Below, piece by piece: positions 26,655 through 35,919 of a stretch of DNA of 60,856 bases (position 1 is its first letter; each line of letters begins with the position of its first letter). Below the pieces are notes generated by a model that saw nothing but the letters and a program-made list of their open reading frames with translations, was not told where the DNA came from and made no database searches. This DNA comes from an uncultured Xylophilus sp. Its GTDB lineage: Bacteria > Pseudomonadota > Gammaproteobacteria > Burkholderiales > Burkholderiaceae_C. The DNA lies in assembly GCA_913776965.1 (NCBI GenBank), contig CAJYQL010000078.1, positions 1 to 60,856 of the forward strand, given 5' to 3'. Made by a program: the position numbers and the translations under genes.

Positions 26655-28055
26655 TCAGCCCCGGCGGTGGCGCACCCGCAGGGTGCTGAACACCGCGGCC
26701 AGCAGCGCGAATCCCGCTGCCGCGCCGAGCGCGATCAGTGGCCCGCGCACCTCGTGCGCGCGGGCGAAGAAGCTGAACACGACCGCCAGCAGCACCGCGC
26801 CCAGCGTCTGGCCGGTCAGCCGGGCCGAGCCCAGCATGCCGCTGGCGGCGCCGGCCCGGTGCACCGGCGGCGCGGTCACGATGGTGTGGTTGTTGGGCGA
26901 CTGGAACAGCCCGAAGCCGACGCCGCAGAGCACCAGCCGCCAGGCGATGTCGATGTTCGACGGCTGGGCCGGCAGCGCCGCCAGCAGCGCCAGGCCGCAG
27001 GCCATCGCCACCATGCCGATGCCGCCGAGCGTGCCGTCGGCCACCCGGCCGATCAGCCGGCCCGCGAGCGGCGCGGTGGCGACGATCGCGAGCGGCCAAG
27101 CGGTGATCAGCAGCCCCGCCTCGCCGTGCGAGCGGCCGTAGCCGTCGAGCAGCAGGAAGGGCAGGGCGATGTAGGCGAGCATCTGCGCGGCGAAGGCGCA
27201 GACCGAGGCGCCCATCGACAGCCGGAACACCGGGATGCGCAGCAGGTCGATCGGAAACAGCGGCAGTGCCAGTCCGCGCTGGCGCCGCAGGTAGACCGCC
27301 CCGACCGCGAGGCCCGCCACCAGCAGCCCTGCCGCGGCCGCCAGAGCACCGGCGCCGGCCTGGCTGCCGGCCCGCACGCCGAGCGCGTCGGCACCCAGGA
27401 ACACCAGCGCGAACATCAGCACGTTGAGCGCCACGTCGAGCGGCGACAGCCGCACACCCGCCGGTGCCGGCGCCGCATTGGCCGGCAGCGCGCGCCGGCC
27501 CATCCACAGCACCGCGAGGCCCATCGGCAGGTTGATCGCGAACAGCGCCGGCCAAGGCGCGACCGACAGCACCGCCGCCGCCACCGACGGCCCGGCGACC
27601 GAGGCGATCGCCACCGTCATCGAGTTGAGCGCCACCCCGCGGCCGAGCAGCCGCTGCGGGAAGATGCGCCGCACCAGCGCCGCATTCACCGCCATGATCC
27701 CCGCCGCGCCGACCCCCTGCACCGCCCGGAAGCCCGCCAGCCAGCCGAGCGACGGCGCCAGGATGCAGCCCAGCGAGGCGGCGGTGAACAGCGCGAGGCC
27801 CGCCAAGTAGACCCGCCGGTAGCCGACGAGATCGCCGAGCGTGGCCGCCGGCAGCAGCAGCCCGAGCGTCGCGACCTGGTAGGCATTGACCACCCAGATC
27901 GCATGCGCCGGCTGCGCCTGCAGGTCGCGTGCGATCGCCGGCAGCGCCAGGTTGACGATGGTGCCGTCGAGCACCGCGAGCACGATGCCGAGCAGGATCA
28001 CTGCCATCGCACGGCGGCGTTCGGGGGCGGGCAGGCCGTCGTCGGTAGGGGACAT
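26655..28055 (-). CDS. MFS drug:H+ antiporter-like transporter (EmrB/QacA type)
   Basis: A 466-residue transporter with about 14 predicted TM helices. The first helix carries LDGTIVNLALPAIARDL, the DHA2 motif D1. Motif A is GDLVGYRRVYLAGLALF and motif C is GPSVAAAVLSVAPWPALFAIN. These features place it with multidrug exporters of the DHA2 family. A small polar loop near 200 separates the two halves. It is not adjacent to a membrane-fusion-protein gene. Substrate is unknown. Confidence 0.93.
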   Translation of the reverse strand: MSPTDDGLPAPERRRAMAVILLGIVLAVLDGTIVNLALPAIARDLQAQPAHAIWVVNAYQVATLGLLLPAATLGDLVGYRRVYLAGLALFTAASLGCILAPSLGWLAGFRAVQGVGAAGIMAVNAALVRRIFPQRLLGRGVALNSMTVAIASVAGPSVAAAVLSVAPWPALFAINLPMGLAVLWMGRRALPANAAPAPAGVRLSPLDVALNVLMFALVFLGADALGVRAGSQAGAGALAAAAGLLVAGLAVGAVYLRRQRGLALPLFPIDLLRIPVFRLSMGASVCAFAAQMLAYIALPFLLLDGYGRSHGEAGLLITAWPLAIVATAPLAGRLIGRVADGTLGGIGMVAMACGLALLAALPAQPSNIDIAWRLVLCGVGFGLFQSPNNHTIVTAPPVHRAGAASGMLGSARLTGQTLGAVLLAVVFSFFARAHEVRGPLIALGAAAGFALLAAVFSTLRVRHRRG

Positions 28056-28401
28056 GGGGTGGGGCCGGGGCGGAATCCGGCGGGAGCGGAGCGAAGGGGC
28101 GTACGGGACTAGCAGCGGCGGAGAAGCATGCGGCGCGGGAGCACAGCCCAGCCGGCGATCAGCCGCTGGCGGTGTCGGTCAGGCCTGCCGCAGGCAGCGG
28201 ACAGCGGACAGCGGACAGCGGACAGCGGACAGCGGTCGATTGTGAACCGCTGCGCCGATGCGTGCAGGCGGTGGCAGGCAGTGGCGTTTCGGGCGTCCGA
28301 TACCCGTCCGCCCGTGGCGTGCGGTCGCTGGCGCTCGGGCGGCAGGCGATGGTCGCCCGCCCTCCGACGGCGAGGCAGGGCCGTGACCGGTCCGCGGACG
28401 C
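28056..28401. repeat. Intergenic region with a 7-bp tandem repeat
   Basis: No gene is seen. AGCGGAC is repeated five times at 28196-28230, with a sixth copy AGCGGTC (28231-28237). It is preceded by CCTGCCGCAGGC, a short palindrome. The 7-bp unit length makes it a candidate variable-number repeat. The remainder is the upstream region of the MFS gene. Confidence 0.75.
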
Positions 28402-29604
28402 TCAGGCCTGCCGGCGGCCGTGCGCGAGGAAGAAGCGCAGCATTTCGGCGCTCGCATCGGGCCCGGCCGGGTCGGTGTAGCTGCCCGCCGCAAGGCCGCC
28501 GGACCAGGCATGGCCGCCGCCGTGCAACTGCCAGGACTCCGCCTGCACGCCACGGCCGTCGCCGCGCGGCACGACGCTGCGGCTCCAGCGGCGGCCGCGG
28601 GCCGTCGTGCCGCGCTCGACGGGCCCGGCAGCCAAGCCCGGCGCCGCGGCCGCGAGCACATGGTCGCCGTGGCCCGGATGCACAGTGGTGTCGGCGTCGC
28701 CGTGGAAGACGATGGTCGGCGCGGCCGCGGCAGTGCCCGCCGCCGGTGCCCCCGGCCCCTGGCCGCTGCGCATCGCGTTGAGCGCCGCCATCGCATCACG
28801 GGCGGTGCCGGGCGCCAGGCCGGAATGCACGCCGGCCGCGGCGAACACGTCGGGGTAGGTGCGCGCCAGGATCGCCGCCATCGCACCGCCGGCCGACAGG
28901 CCCGCCACGTAGATCCGCTCCGGATCGGCGCCTTCCTGCCGCGCCACCGCCTGGGCCAGCGCCGCCAGCAGCGCCGGCTCGCCGCGGCCGCGCTGCTGGT
29001 GGGAATGCTTGAACCAGTTCCAGCAGCGCTGCGGATTCGCATCCTGCGCCTGCGCGGGGTAGAGCACGATCGCACCCTGCTCCCGCGCCCGGTCGTTCAT
29101 GCCGGTGCCGGCCGCGAAATCGTCCGGATGCTGGGTGCAGCCGTGCAGCATCAGGACCAACGGCGGCCGGGTGCCCGCGGGCGCCGATGCGGCCGAGGCG
29201 GGCACGAACAGCTTGTAGGCGAGCGTGCGGCCGCCGTGCGTGAAGCTGCCGGCGACGAAGCGGTCGGCCGCCGGGCGGGCGGCGGCACCGGGCGGAGCGA
29301 CAGGCGCCGTGGACGGCGCGGCCGCGGGCGAGGTGGGTGCCGGTTCGGCGCGACCAGCAGCGCCGGCGGCGGGGGCCGTGTCGTCCGGCCGTTCGGTGAC
29401 GCAGCCGTCGATCACCCAGCCGGCGGGGGCCGCCGATGCCGCCGGTGCGGCCGGCGAACGGGCGGCGCCTGCCCCAGGCGCGGCGCCGCCCGGCATCGGC
29501 GGCAGGCCGAGGGCCTGCTGCAGCGCGGTCGTCGCCTCCTGCAGCCGCCCCGCGCGGGTCAGCCGGGTGGCGTCCCGCAGGATGTCGTGGAGATCGTGGC
29601 GCAT
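28402..29604 (-). CDS. PHB-depolymerase-family esterase (LpqC-like)
   Basis: A 400-residue alpha/beta hydrolase with the lipase box GLSAGG (nucleophile Ser). The oxyanion region is VLMLHGCTQHPDDFA, a later Asp is in VFHGDADTTVHPGH, and the His is in GGGHAWSGG. A poorly conserved Ala/Pro-rich segment of about 90 residues precedes the catalytic domain. No signal peptide is evident, so the action is probably cytoplasmic. Substrates in this family include polyhydroxybutyrate and feruloyl esters. The start at 29604 was chosen because an upstream ATG adds only low-complexity sequence. Confidence 0.88.
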   Translation of the reverse strand: MRHDLHDILRDATRLTRAGRLQEATTALQQALGLPPMPGGAAPGAGAARSPAAPAASAAPAGWVIDGCVTERPDDTAPAAGAAGRAEPAPTSPAAAPSTAPVAPPGAAARPAADRFVAGSFTHGGRTLAYKLFVPASAASAPAGTRPPLVLMLHGCTQHPDDFAAGTGMNDRAREQGAIVLYPAQAQDANPQRCWNWFKHSHQQRGRGEPALLAALAQAVARQEGADPERIYVAGLSAGGAMAAILARTYPDVFAAAGVHSGLAPGTARDAMAALNAMRSGQGPGAPAAGTAAAAPTIVFHGDADTTVHPGHGDHVLAAAAPGLAAGPVERGTTARGRRWSRSVVPRGDGRGVQAESWQLHGGGHAWSGGLAAGSYTDPAGPDASAEMLRFFLAHGRRQA

Positions 29605-29663
29605 GGGCACTTTCGGTGGGGAGGAGGGAATGAACGCAGAGTGCGATGACAACAGCGACGGCT

Positions 29664-30089
29664 TCAGCCGATCCGGTCGGCCAGCGCCTGCCGCACCGCC
29701 GGGCTCGCCTGCAGCGCGCCCAGCACTTGGATCGAGGCGATCGTGGCGCGGGCCAGTTCCGGCGACACGTCCGCGGCGATGCTCGCCAGCCCCAGCACCC
29801 GGATCTGCAGCTGCTCGCCGGCGGCGCGCACGGCCTCCAGCTCGGCCACGCCGACGTGCTGCAGCCCCATCACCAGCATCCGGCGCGCGGTGACCTGCCG
29901 CACCGCGTCGCCCTGGGCGGCGAGCTGGTTGCGGATCGCAGTGCGTATGAAGTCCGTCCGGTTGGAATAGAAGCCCTCGGCCACCAGCAGATCGATCTGG
30001 CCCAGATCGACGTAGCCGAGGTTGATGGTGATCTTCTCCGCCTCGGGCAGGCGGGGCGGAGTGCGGGCGGGGAGGGGTGCGTCAGCCAT
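29664..30089 (-). CDS. Ribbon-helix-helix (CopG-type) transcriptional regulator
   Basis: A 141-residue protein. The N-terminal RHH fold is EKITINLGYVDLGQIDLLVAEG with SNRTDFIRTAIRNQL, where the beta strand contacts DNA. A C-terminal region of unknown fold follows (RRMLVMGLQHVGVAELEAV). The ATG at 30089 lies just inside a 38-bp nested palindrome (30093-30130), which fits autorepression. It is downstream of the 660-residue protein gene on the same strand, so the palindrome lies between the two. Confidence 0.85.
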   Translation of the reverse strand: MADAPLPARTPPRLPEAEKITINLGYVDLGQIDLLVAEGFYSNRTDFIRTAIRNQLAAQGDAVRQVTARRMLVMGLQHVGVAELEAVRAAGEQLQIRVLGLASIAADVSPELARATIASIQVLGALQASPAVRQALADRIG

Positions 30090-30092
30090 GCG

Positions 30093-30130
30093 CCATCCTA
30101 ACACCATCCAATCGGATGGCATGAGGATGG
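30093..30130. promoter_or_regulatory. 38-bp nested palindrome, likely autoregulatory RHH operator
   Basis: CCATCCT (30093-30099), CCATCC (30104-30109), GGATGG (30114-30119) and AGGATGG (30124-30130) are symmetrical about 30111.5 with 4-base spacers. Half-sites are 10-11 bp apart, suiting side-by-side RHH dimers. It abuts the CopG-type gene's start codon. Confidence 0.75.
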
Positions 30131-30152
30131 CAAAGCACAAAGATGCGGAGGA

Positions 30153-32135
30153 TCAGTAGTTGACGATGCGCCGCTTGGGCACGCCCGGCTGCTGTCCGGC
30201 GTCGTAGCAGGTGCTGGACGACAGGGGCGAGTTCTTTTCTTTGCAGGCACAGCTGCCGCACTTCCAGCCCAGGTAGTGGAGCGACGCCTTCTGCACCACC
30301 GCCCACAGCTGCGGCTCCAGCGCGTTCCACTCGGTCACCCGCGCGCTCATGTGGTGCACCAGCTGCAGGGCCTGATCGAGCCGCTCGATGGACTTCTTCA
30401 GGTGCCAGACGAATTCGCCGGTCAGCTTGCCGAAGGCGAGCGCGTCTTCGCAGGTGCGCAGGGTGTGCGACTGCTTGGTGAGTTTTTCGTAGGCCTCCTC
30501 GGCCTGTAGCAGATGGCGGACCGACTTCTTGAAGATGTTGTCGCCGATGTCCTTGCCGGAGGCGGTGATGCCGACGTCGCTCACCTCCTTCGGCGCCTTG
30601 TCGACCGTCTTGTTCGCGATGAAGGGCGTCGCGAGCTTGACGCCGATGCCGGCGAGCTTGACCGATCCGGTCACGCTGCTGTTGACCAGCGCACCCGTGC
30701 CCTTGGACACCACAGTCGCGGTGGCATCGGTGATCACGTCGTTGATCACGTTCTGCAGCAGCATCACCAGGCCGTTCTGGGCGCTGTTCTGCAGCTGCAC
30801 CACCACCATCTGCGATGCCTGGATCGCCCCGTTGATCGGCGTGGTGACGAACGGCGTGACCACATGCGTGCCGAAGGCCGAGCCGCCGCCGGAGGTGCCG
30901 ACGCCCACCACCAGGTTCACGCCGCGGGTGACGCCACCGGAGATCAGCTCGCCCTTGGTGCGCCGGGTCCAGGCGTTGCTGATGTAGTGGGCGGTGCGCC
31001 GCACCTGGCCGGGCTTGTCGTAATAGGCGGCCGCATCTTGCAGCAGCTGGTCGAAGCGCTGCTTCGCCGCGGTGTTGACATCCTCCGGCACCGCGAAGTC
31101 GCCGGTCAGGTCGGCGGTCAGCACCTCGCGCAACTCGATCAGCCCTTCGAGCTGCAGCTGGAGTTTTTCGGCGTGTTCGCCGAACCGCATGATGCCGTTC
31201 GGGATCGTGTTCGGACCTTCGGCGAGCGGCCGGCACGGCTCCGGCACGCCGCCGCCCTTGGACGCGTAGCAGATGTCGCCGCAGGACGAATGGTCGCCGT
31301 TGAACAGGTAGGCCGCCATCTGGTCGCGGTAGGCCGGCATCAACTGCGCCCACGAGTCGCACAGCTTCGCCTGGGTGTTCTTCAGCAGGATGGCCAGGTC
31401 GATCGCGGGCACCAGGTAGCGCTCGGTCTTCTGCACCTCGTGGATCCACTTCATCTGGCGCTTGACCACCGCGGTGAGTTCGGAGCAGTTAGTGAAGTCG
31501 CAGTATTTCGACTCCTGGATCTCGTGGGCGATGTCGCGGGCAGCGTCGCAGGCCTTGCGGTAGTGGTCCACCGCCCGGCGGATCGCGTCGCAGCTGTCCT
31601 GGATCAGCATCAGCTTGTCGGCTTCCTTGTCGATCGTCTGGCGCACCTTCGGGTATTTCTCCAGCCAGCCGCGCATGCGCTTCTGCCGGTACTGGTTGCG
31701 CACCAGATCCACCACCACGTCGGCCACCTGGTTGGCCGCCCACGTCCCGGCCGCGAGGCCCGCCAGCGCCAGCGGGGTGGCGATGCCCTTGGTGCCGGCC
31801 GTGATCGCCAGCCCGCCCGCCGCGCTGACCACCACGATGCTGCCGCTGATCCCCATCTGCAGCGCCGTCAGGCCTTTCTCGTTGTAGAGCTTGTGCTTGA
31901 CGTTGTACTGGACCTGGTTGTGGACCATGTGCCCGACCGTGTGGCCGAACCGGACGTACCACTTGCCGTGGGTCGAGGCCACCTTGCCGTAGGCGTCTTC
32001 CAGCAAGCGCGAGGCGAGGCTCAGCTCCATGCCCTCGGGGCCGGTCTTGAACACACCGTTCGAACGGCCACGGGTCGGACGCTGGTATTGCGGTGCGCTG
32101 CCGGGCAGCAGGGCTTGGGAACGTTGGCGGGTCAT
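30153..32135 (-). CDS. Protein of unknown function with glycine-rich hydrophobic hairpin
   Basis: This 660-residue protein is not recognised. There is no signal peptide; the N-terminus is polar and basic. A hydrophobic Gly/Ala-rich segment lies at about residues 93-140 (GISGSIVVVSAAGGL, then ATPLALAGLAAGTWAA), compatible with a membrane-inserting hairpin, and a second such region lies at about 400-440 (NLVVGVGTSGGGSAFG). Coiled-coil-like helical stretches rich in Lys, Glu and Gln alternate with these. Many Cys are present, including DFTNCSEL, GDHSSCGDICYAS and a C-terminal CGSCACKEK. The layout resembles a large toxin or secreted effector, but no known motif supports that. Confidence 0.75.
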   Translation of the reverse strand: MTRQRSQALLPGSAPQYQRPTRGRSNGVFKTGPEGMELSLASRLLEDAYGKVASTHGKWYVRFGHTVGHMVHNQVQYNVKHKLYNEKGLTALQMGISGSIVVVSAAGGLAITAGTKGIATPLALAGLAAGTWAANQVADVVVDLVRNQYRQKRMRGWLEKYPKVRQTIDKEADKLMLIQDSCDAIRRAVDHYRKACDAARDIAHEIQESKYCDFTNCSELTAVVKRQMKWIHEVQKTERYLVPAIDLAILLKNTQAKLCDSWAQLMPAYRDQMAAYLFNGDHSSCGDICYASKGGGVPEPCRPLAEGPNTIPNGIMRFGEHAEKLQLQLEGLIELREVLTADLTGDFAVPEDVNTAAKQRFDQLLQDAAAYYDKPGQVRRTAHYISNAWTRRTKGELISGGVTRGVNLVVGVGTSGGGSAFGTHVVTPFVTTPINGAIQASQMVVVQLQNSAQNGLVMLLQNVINDVITDATATVVSKGTGALVNSSVTGSVKLAGIGVKLATPFIANKTVDKAPKEVSDVGITASGKDIGDNIFKKSVRHLLQAEEAYEKLTKQSHTLRTCEDALAFGKLTGEFVWHLKKSIERLDQALQLVHHMSARVTEWNALEPQLWAVVQKASLHYLGWKCGSCACKEKNSPLSSSTCYDAGQQPGVPKRRIVNY

Positions 32136-32254
32136 GGCGCAGCACGAAGAAAAGTCGCGTGAATGCGACGGTCATACATCTTGTCACGCTCCCGGCGCCG
32201 ATGCGCATCGGCGGTGCGGACACCCGTCAAAACGGGACGTTCCGCTGTCGGCCG

Positions 32255-32485
32255 ACTTCTTCCCTAAAGTCTTCTAATTCAATAGCAGTAGTAGTAGAGG
32301 GCCGGCCCCCGCTGGGGACAACCGTCTTTTGCCGTGCCGGATCAAGGACTTGCGTCGTGCCGAACCGTGTGCGGCACCGCGCCGGAACGGCGGGAGGGCG
32401 AGACAACAACCGGCGCCAAGACGCACCGGCTGTGGACAAGTATGCGCTTGCGCGCAAACCGTCACCAAGGTTGTCCACAGGCGGA
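32255..32485. other. Origin-like duplicated element, copy 1
   Basis: A pyrimidine-rich tract leads into AATAGCAGTAGTAGTAGAG (32281-32299), then GGGGACAA (32314), GGACTTG (32346), TGTGCGGC (32368), TGTGGACAA (32431) and TTGTCCACA (32471). The same blocks recur at 37097 with spacing differing by at most one base up to TGTGGACAA. The TTGTCCACA and TGTGGACAA nonamers match the high-GC DnaA box; TAG triplets resemble DnaA-trio units. The 32136-32541 gap contains no other gene. Confidence 0.65.
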
Positions 32486-32541
32486 AACGGATGACGACCC
32501 GCTGCCCATCAGCGAACCCGCCGAGGCGGGTTGCGGCCCGG

Positions 32542-33456
32542 TCAGGACGCCGGCAGGGCGCTGCCGCCGTCGCCCGGCTGCAGGTGCTCGACCAAGAGCC
32601 GGGTCGCCGGCGGAAGGTCGCCGCCGGACCGCACGCATAGCACCAACTCGCGCCGGGCCCAGGGGTCGTCGAGCGCCAGGGCCGCCAGCGGCAGCGCCCG
32701 CAGGTAGAGCGCCGCACTGCCGCGCGGCAGCACGCCGAAGCCCAGTCCGTTCGCGACCATCAGGCACAGCGCGTCGTAGCCGGTCACCTGCATGCGGATG
32801 CGCAGCGCCAAGCCGTTCTCGGCGGCGGCCTGGGTGATGCGCTGGTTGATCGCGCTGCCCGGGTGCATGCCGACGAAGTCGTAGGGCAGCGCCTCGCGCA
32901 GCGCCACCCGGCGGCGGCGGGCCAGCGCATGGCCGCGCGGCACGATCAGCACCAGTTCGTCCTGGCGGTACGGCCAGAAGGCGACGCGCGGTTCGCCGTA
33001 GTGGCCGGCGTTCAGGATGCCGACATCGGCGGTGTTCTCGGCCACTTCGCGCACCACCGCGGAACTGATGCGTTCCTGCAGGTGCACCTGGACCTGGGGA
33101 TAGCGGTCCATGAAGCCGCGCAACTCGGCCGGCAGGAACTGGGTGATCGCCGAGATGTTGGCGGCCACCCGGACCTGGCCGCGCACGCCGTCGGCGTATC
33201 CCTGCATCTGCGCAGCGATGTCGTCCAGGCCGTTCAGCACGCCGCGCGCCAAGCCGAGCAGCGCATAGGCCGCGGCGGTCGGCTCGGTGCCCTTGTTGCT
33301 GCGCGCGAAGAGGCGCGCCGCGAGCTGGCCTTCGAGTTCGCTGATCCGCCGGCTGACCGCCGCGGTGGCGATGTGCTCGCGCTGGGCGGCCGCGGCGATG
33401 GTGCCTTCCTCCATCACGGCGACGAAGAGGCGCAGGGAAACGGGGTCGAGTCGCAT
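32542..33456 (-). CDS. LysR-type transcriptional regulator
   Basis: A 304-residue regulator. The LysR winged helix is at 1-60 (SLRLFVAVMEEGTIAAAAQREH, ATAAVSRRISELEGQLAARLF). The effector domain comprises VRVAANISAITQFLPAELRGF and a second half with GLGFGVLPRGSAAL. It is divergent from the CoA-transferase gene, with 162 bp between them, and is the likely activator or repressor of that catabolic unit. Confidence 0.93.
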   Translation of the reverse strand: MRLDPVSLRLFVAVMEEGTIAAAAQREHIATAAVSRRISELEGQLAARLFARSNKGTEPTAAAYALLGLARGVLNGLDDIAAQMQGYADGVRGQVRVAANISAITQFLPAELRGFMDRYPQVQVHLQERISSAVVREVAENTADVGILNAGHYGEPRVAFWPYRQDELVLIVPRGHALARRRRVALREALPYDFVGMHPGSAINQRITQAAAENGLALRIRMQVTGYDALCLMVANGLGFGVLPRGSAALYLRALPLAALALDDPWARRELVLCVRSGGDLPPATRLLVEHLQPGDGGSALPAS

Positions 33457-33618
33457 GGAGGTCGCGGGCTTTCGGCAGGAACGGGGACGGGACAGGAAGG
33501 GCAGGCGGACGGACGGATGCCGCCATCGCGTGCGGCGATGGTGCGCTCGCCAATGGCCGCTGTGCAAGGGCGGCCGGCCCCCGGATGATGCGCGGCTTAC
33601 CCGAAGGAGATTTTCCGC

Positions 33619-34848
33619 ATGACATCCGCTTCTTCCGCGGCAGCTACCGCAGCGCCGCCGGCCGGCGCCCTGCACGGCGTGCGCGTCGTCGAGATGGGCC
33701 AGCTGATCGCCGGGCCGTTCTGCGGCAAGACGCTCGGCGAGTTCGGCGCCGACGTGGTCAAGATCGAGACCCCCGGCGCCGGCGACCCGCTGCGCAACTG
33801 GCGCATGCTGCAGGACGGCACCTCCGTCTGGTGGCAGGTGCAGTCGCGCAACAAGCGCAGCATCGCGGTCGATCTGCGCAGCGCCGAAGGCCAGGACATC
33901 GCCCGCACCCTGATCGCCGAGGCCGACGTGCTGGTCGAGAACTTCCGCCCCGGCACGCTGGAGGGCTGGGGGATGTCGCCCGAGGCGCTGCATGCGATCA
34001 ACCCCGGGCTGGTGATGCTGCGCATCTCGGGCTACGGCCAGACCGGCCCGTACCGCGACCTGCCCGGTTTCGGCGTGATCGGCGAGGCGATGGGCGGCCT
34101 GCGCCACCTGACCGGCGAGCCGGGCCGGGTGCCGGTGCGGGTGGGCGTGTCGATCGGCGACACGCTGGCGGCGCTGCACGGGACCATCGGCGTGCTGACC
34201 GCGCTGTACCACCGCAAGGTGAATGGCGGCCGGGGCCAGGTGATCGACGTGGCGCTGCACGAGGCGGTGTTCAACGTGATGGAGAGCCTGATCCCCGAGT
34301 ACAGCGCGTTCGGCGCGGTGCGCGACGCCGCCGGCAGCGCGCTGCCGGGCATCGCGCCCAGCAACGCCTACCCGTGCACCGACGGCTGGGTGCTGGTGGC
34401 CGGCAACGGCGACAGCATCTTCCGCCGGCTGATGGAGACGATCGGCCGCGCCGACCTGGCTACCGCGCCCGACCTGCAGAGCAATGCCGGCCGCGTCGCG
34501 CGGGTGGACGAGCTCGACGCCGCGATCGGCGCCTGGACGCAGGGCCGGCCGATGGCCGAGGTGCTGGCGGTGCTCGGCGCGGCGAAGGTGCCGGCCGGCA
34601 AGGTCTATACCGCGAAGGACATCCACGAGGACCCGCACTACCGTGCCCGCGACATGATCCTGCAGCAGACCACCCGCGACGGCCATGTGCTCGACGTGCC
34701 GGGCATCGTGCCCAAGCTCTCGGCCACGCCGGGCAGCGTGCGCAGCGCCGCCCCCCACCTGGGCGGCGACACCGACGCGGTGCTGCGCGACGCCGGCCTG
34801 ACCGACGACCAGATCGCGCAATTGCGCCAGAAAGGCATCGTGGCATGA
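33619..34848 (+). CDS. CaiB/BaiF-type (class III) CoA-transferase
   Basis: A 409-residue enzyme of the formyl-CoA transferase family. GVRVVEMGQLIAGPFCGKTLGEFGADVVKIE and NKRSIAVDLRSAEGQ lie in the N-terminal domain. The conserved Asp that forms the covalent acyl intermediate in class III enzymes should lie near GDTLAALHG or upstream; it is not placed with certainty. Shine-Dalgarno GAAGGAG precedes the ATG. The stop codon overlaps the start of the lyase gene (ATGA), so CoA transfer and C-C cleavage are coupled, for example hydroxymethylglutarate or citramalate activation. The acid is not shown. Confidence 0.93.
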   Translation: MTSASSAAATAAPPAGALHGVRVVEMGQLIAGPFCGKTLGEFGADVVKIETPGAGDPLRNWRMLQDGTSVWWQVQSRNKRSIAVDLRSAEGQDIARTLIAEADVLVENFRPGTLEGWGMSPEALHAINPGLVMLRISGYGQTGPYRDLPGFGVIGEAMGGLRHLTGEPGRVPVRVGVSIGDTLAALHGTIGVLTALYHRKVNGGRGQVIDVALHEAVFNVMESLIPEYSAFGAVRDAAGSALPGIAPSNAYPCTDGWVLVAGNGDSIFRRLMETIGRADLATAPDLQSNAGRVARVDELDAAIGAWTQGRPMAEVLAVLGAAKVPAGKVYTAKDIHEDPHYRARDMILQQTTRDGHVLDVPGIVPKLSATPGSVRSAAPHLGGDTDAVLRDAGLTDDQIAQLRQKGIVA

Positions 34849-35858
34849 ACGCTTCCGCATCTTCTTCCCCCGCGACCGCTCCGGCCGGCGTCTGGCAGGG
34901 CGCCCGCCGCCGCCTGCACCTGCAGGAGGTCGGCCCGCGCGACGGCCTGCAGATGGAGCAGGCCTTCGTGCCGACGGCCGACAAGATCGCGCTGGTGGAC
35001 CTGCTCTCCACCGCCGGCCTGGCGAAGATCGAGGTCACCTCCTTCGTCTCGCCGACCGCCATCCCCGCGCTGCGCGACGCGGAGATCGTGCTGCGCGAGA
35101 TCCGCCGCGCGCCGGGCATCGTCTACACCTGCCTGGTGCCCAACCTGCGCGGTGCCGAGCGGGCGATCGAGGCCCGCGCCGACGAGCTCAACCTGGTGAT
35201 GTCGTGCAGCGAGACGCACAACATCGCCAACCTGCGGATGACCCGCGAGCAGTCCTTCGCCGCCCTGACCGGCGTGGTGGCGCTGGCGCGGCAGGCGGGC
35301 ACCGCCGTCAACGTGTCGCTGTCGTGCGCCTTCGGCTGCCCGATGGAGGGCGACGTGCCGTTCGACGTCGTGCTGGACTGGGCGGCGCGCTTCGTGGCGC
35401 TGGACGGCGTGCGCGGCATCACGCTGTGCGACACCACTGGCATGGCGTATCCGACCCAGGTCGAGGCACTGACCCGCGCGTTCCGGGCGCGCTTTCCCGC
35501 CACCGAGCTGACCCTGCATTTCCACAATACCCGCGGCATGGGCCTGGCCAACGTGCTGGCCGCGATCGCCGCCGGCGCCGACCGGTTCGACGCCTCGCTC
35601 GGCGGGCTCGGCGGCTGCCCCTATGCGCCGGGCGCCAGCGGGAACGTCTGCACCGAGGAGATCGTGCATGCGCTGGAACTGATGGACTACGACACCGGCT
35701 GCGACCTGCCGGTGCTGCTGCAGGCCGCCTGGCGACTGCCGGCGCTGATCGGCCATCCGGTTCCGAGCCAGATCGCCAAGGCCGGCCGCCGGCTGGACCT
35801 GCACGAGCCGCCGCCGGACTTCCGGGCCTGGCGCGAACGGGCGCTGGCCCGGGGCTGA
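34845..35858 (+). CDS. Hydroxymethylglutaryl-CoA lyase-like (HMGL-like) enzyme
   Basis: A 337-residue TIM-barrel lyase. QEVGPRDGLQ (residues 27-36) carries the conserved Arg32 and Asp33 of the metal and substrate site. TSFVSPTAIPAL follows, FHNTRGMGLANVLAAI has the metal His residues, and GGCPYAPGASGNVCTEE holds the active-site Cys loop. HMGL cleaves HMG-CoA to acetoacetate and acetyl-CoA, but paralogues act on citramalyl-CoA or similar substrates. The overlap with the CoA-transferase indicates the substrate is made by that enzyme. Confidence 0.93.
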   Translation: MNASASSSPATAPAGVWQGARRRLHLQEVGPRDGLQMEQAFVPTADKIALVDLLSTAGLAKIEVTSFVSPTAIPALRDAEIVLREIRRAPGIVYTCLVPNLRGAERAIEARADELNLVMSCSETHNIANLRMTREQSFAALTGVVALARQAGTAVNVSLSCAFGCPMEGDVPFDVVLDWAARFVALDGVRGITLCDTTGMAYPTQVEALTRAFRARFPATELTLHFHNTRGMGLANVLAAIAAGADRFDASLGGLGGCPYAPGASGNVCTEEIVHALELMDYDTGCDLPVLLQAAWRLPALIGHPVPSQIAKAGRRLDLHEPPPDFRAWRERALARG

Positions 35859-35919
35859 GCCGCGGACCTGCCCGGCACCGACGACTTTTCCCCTTCCAAC
35901 GACAGAGAGACAGACCTCC

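Noticed and set aside
28196-28237. CRISPR-like array
   Set aside because: The unit is 7 bp, directly repeated with no spacers and no cas genes nearby.
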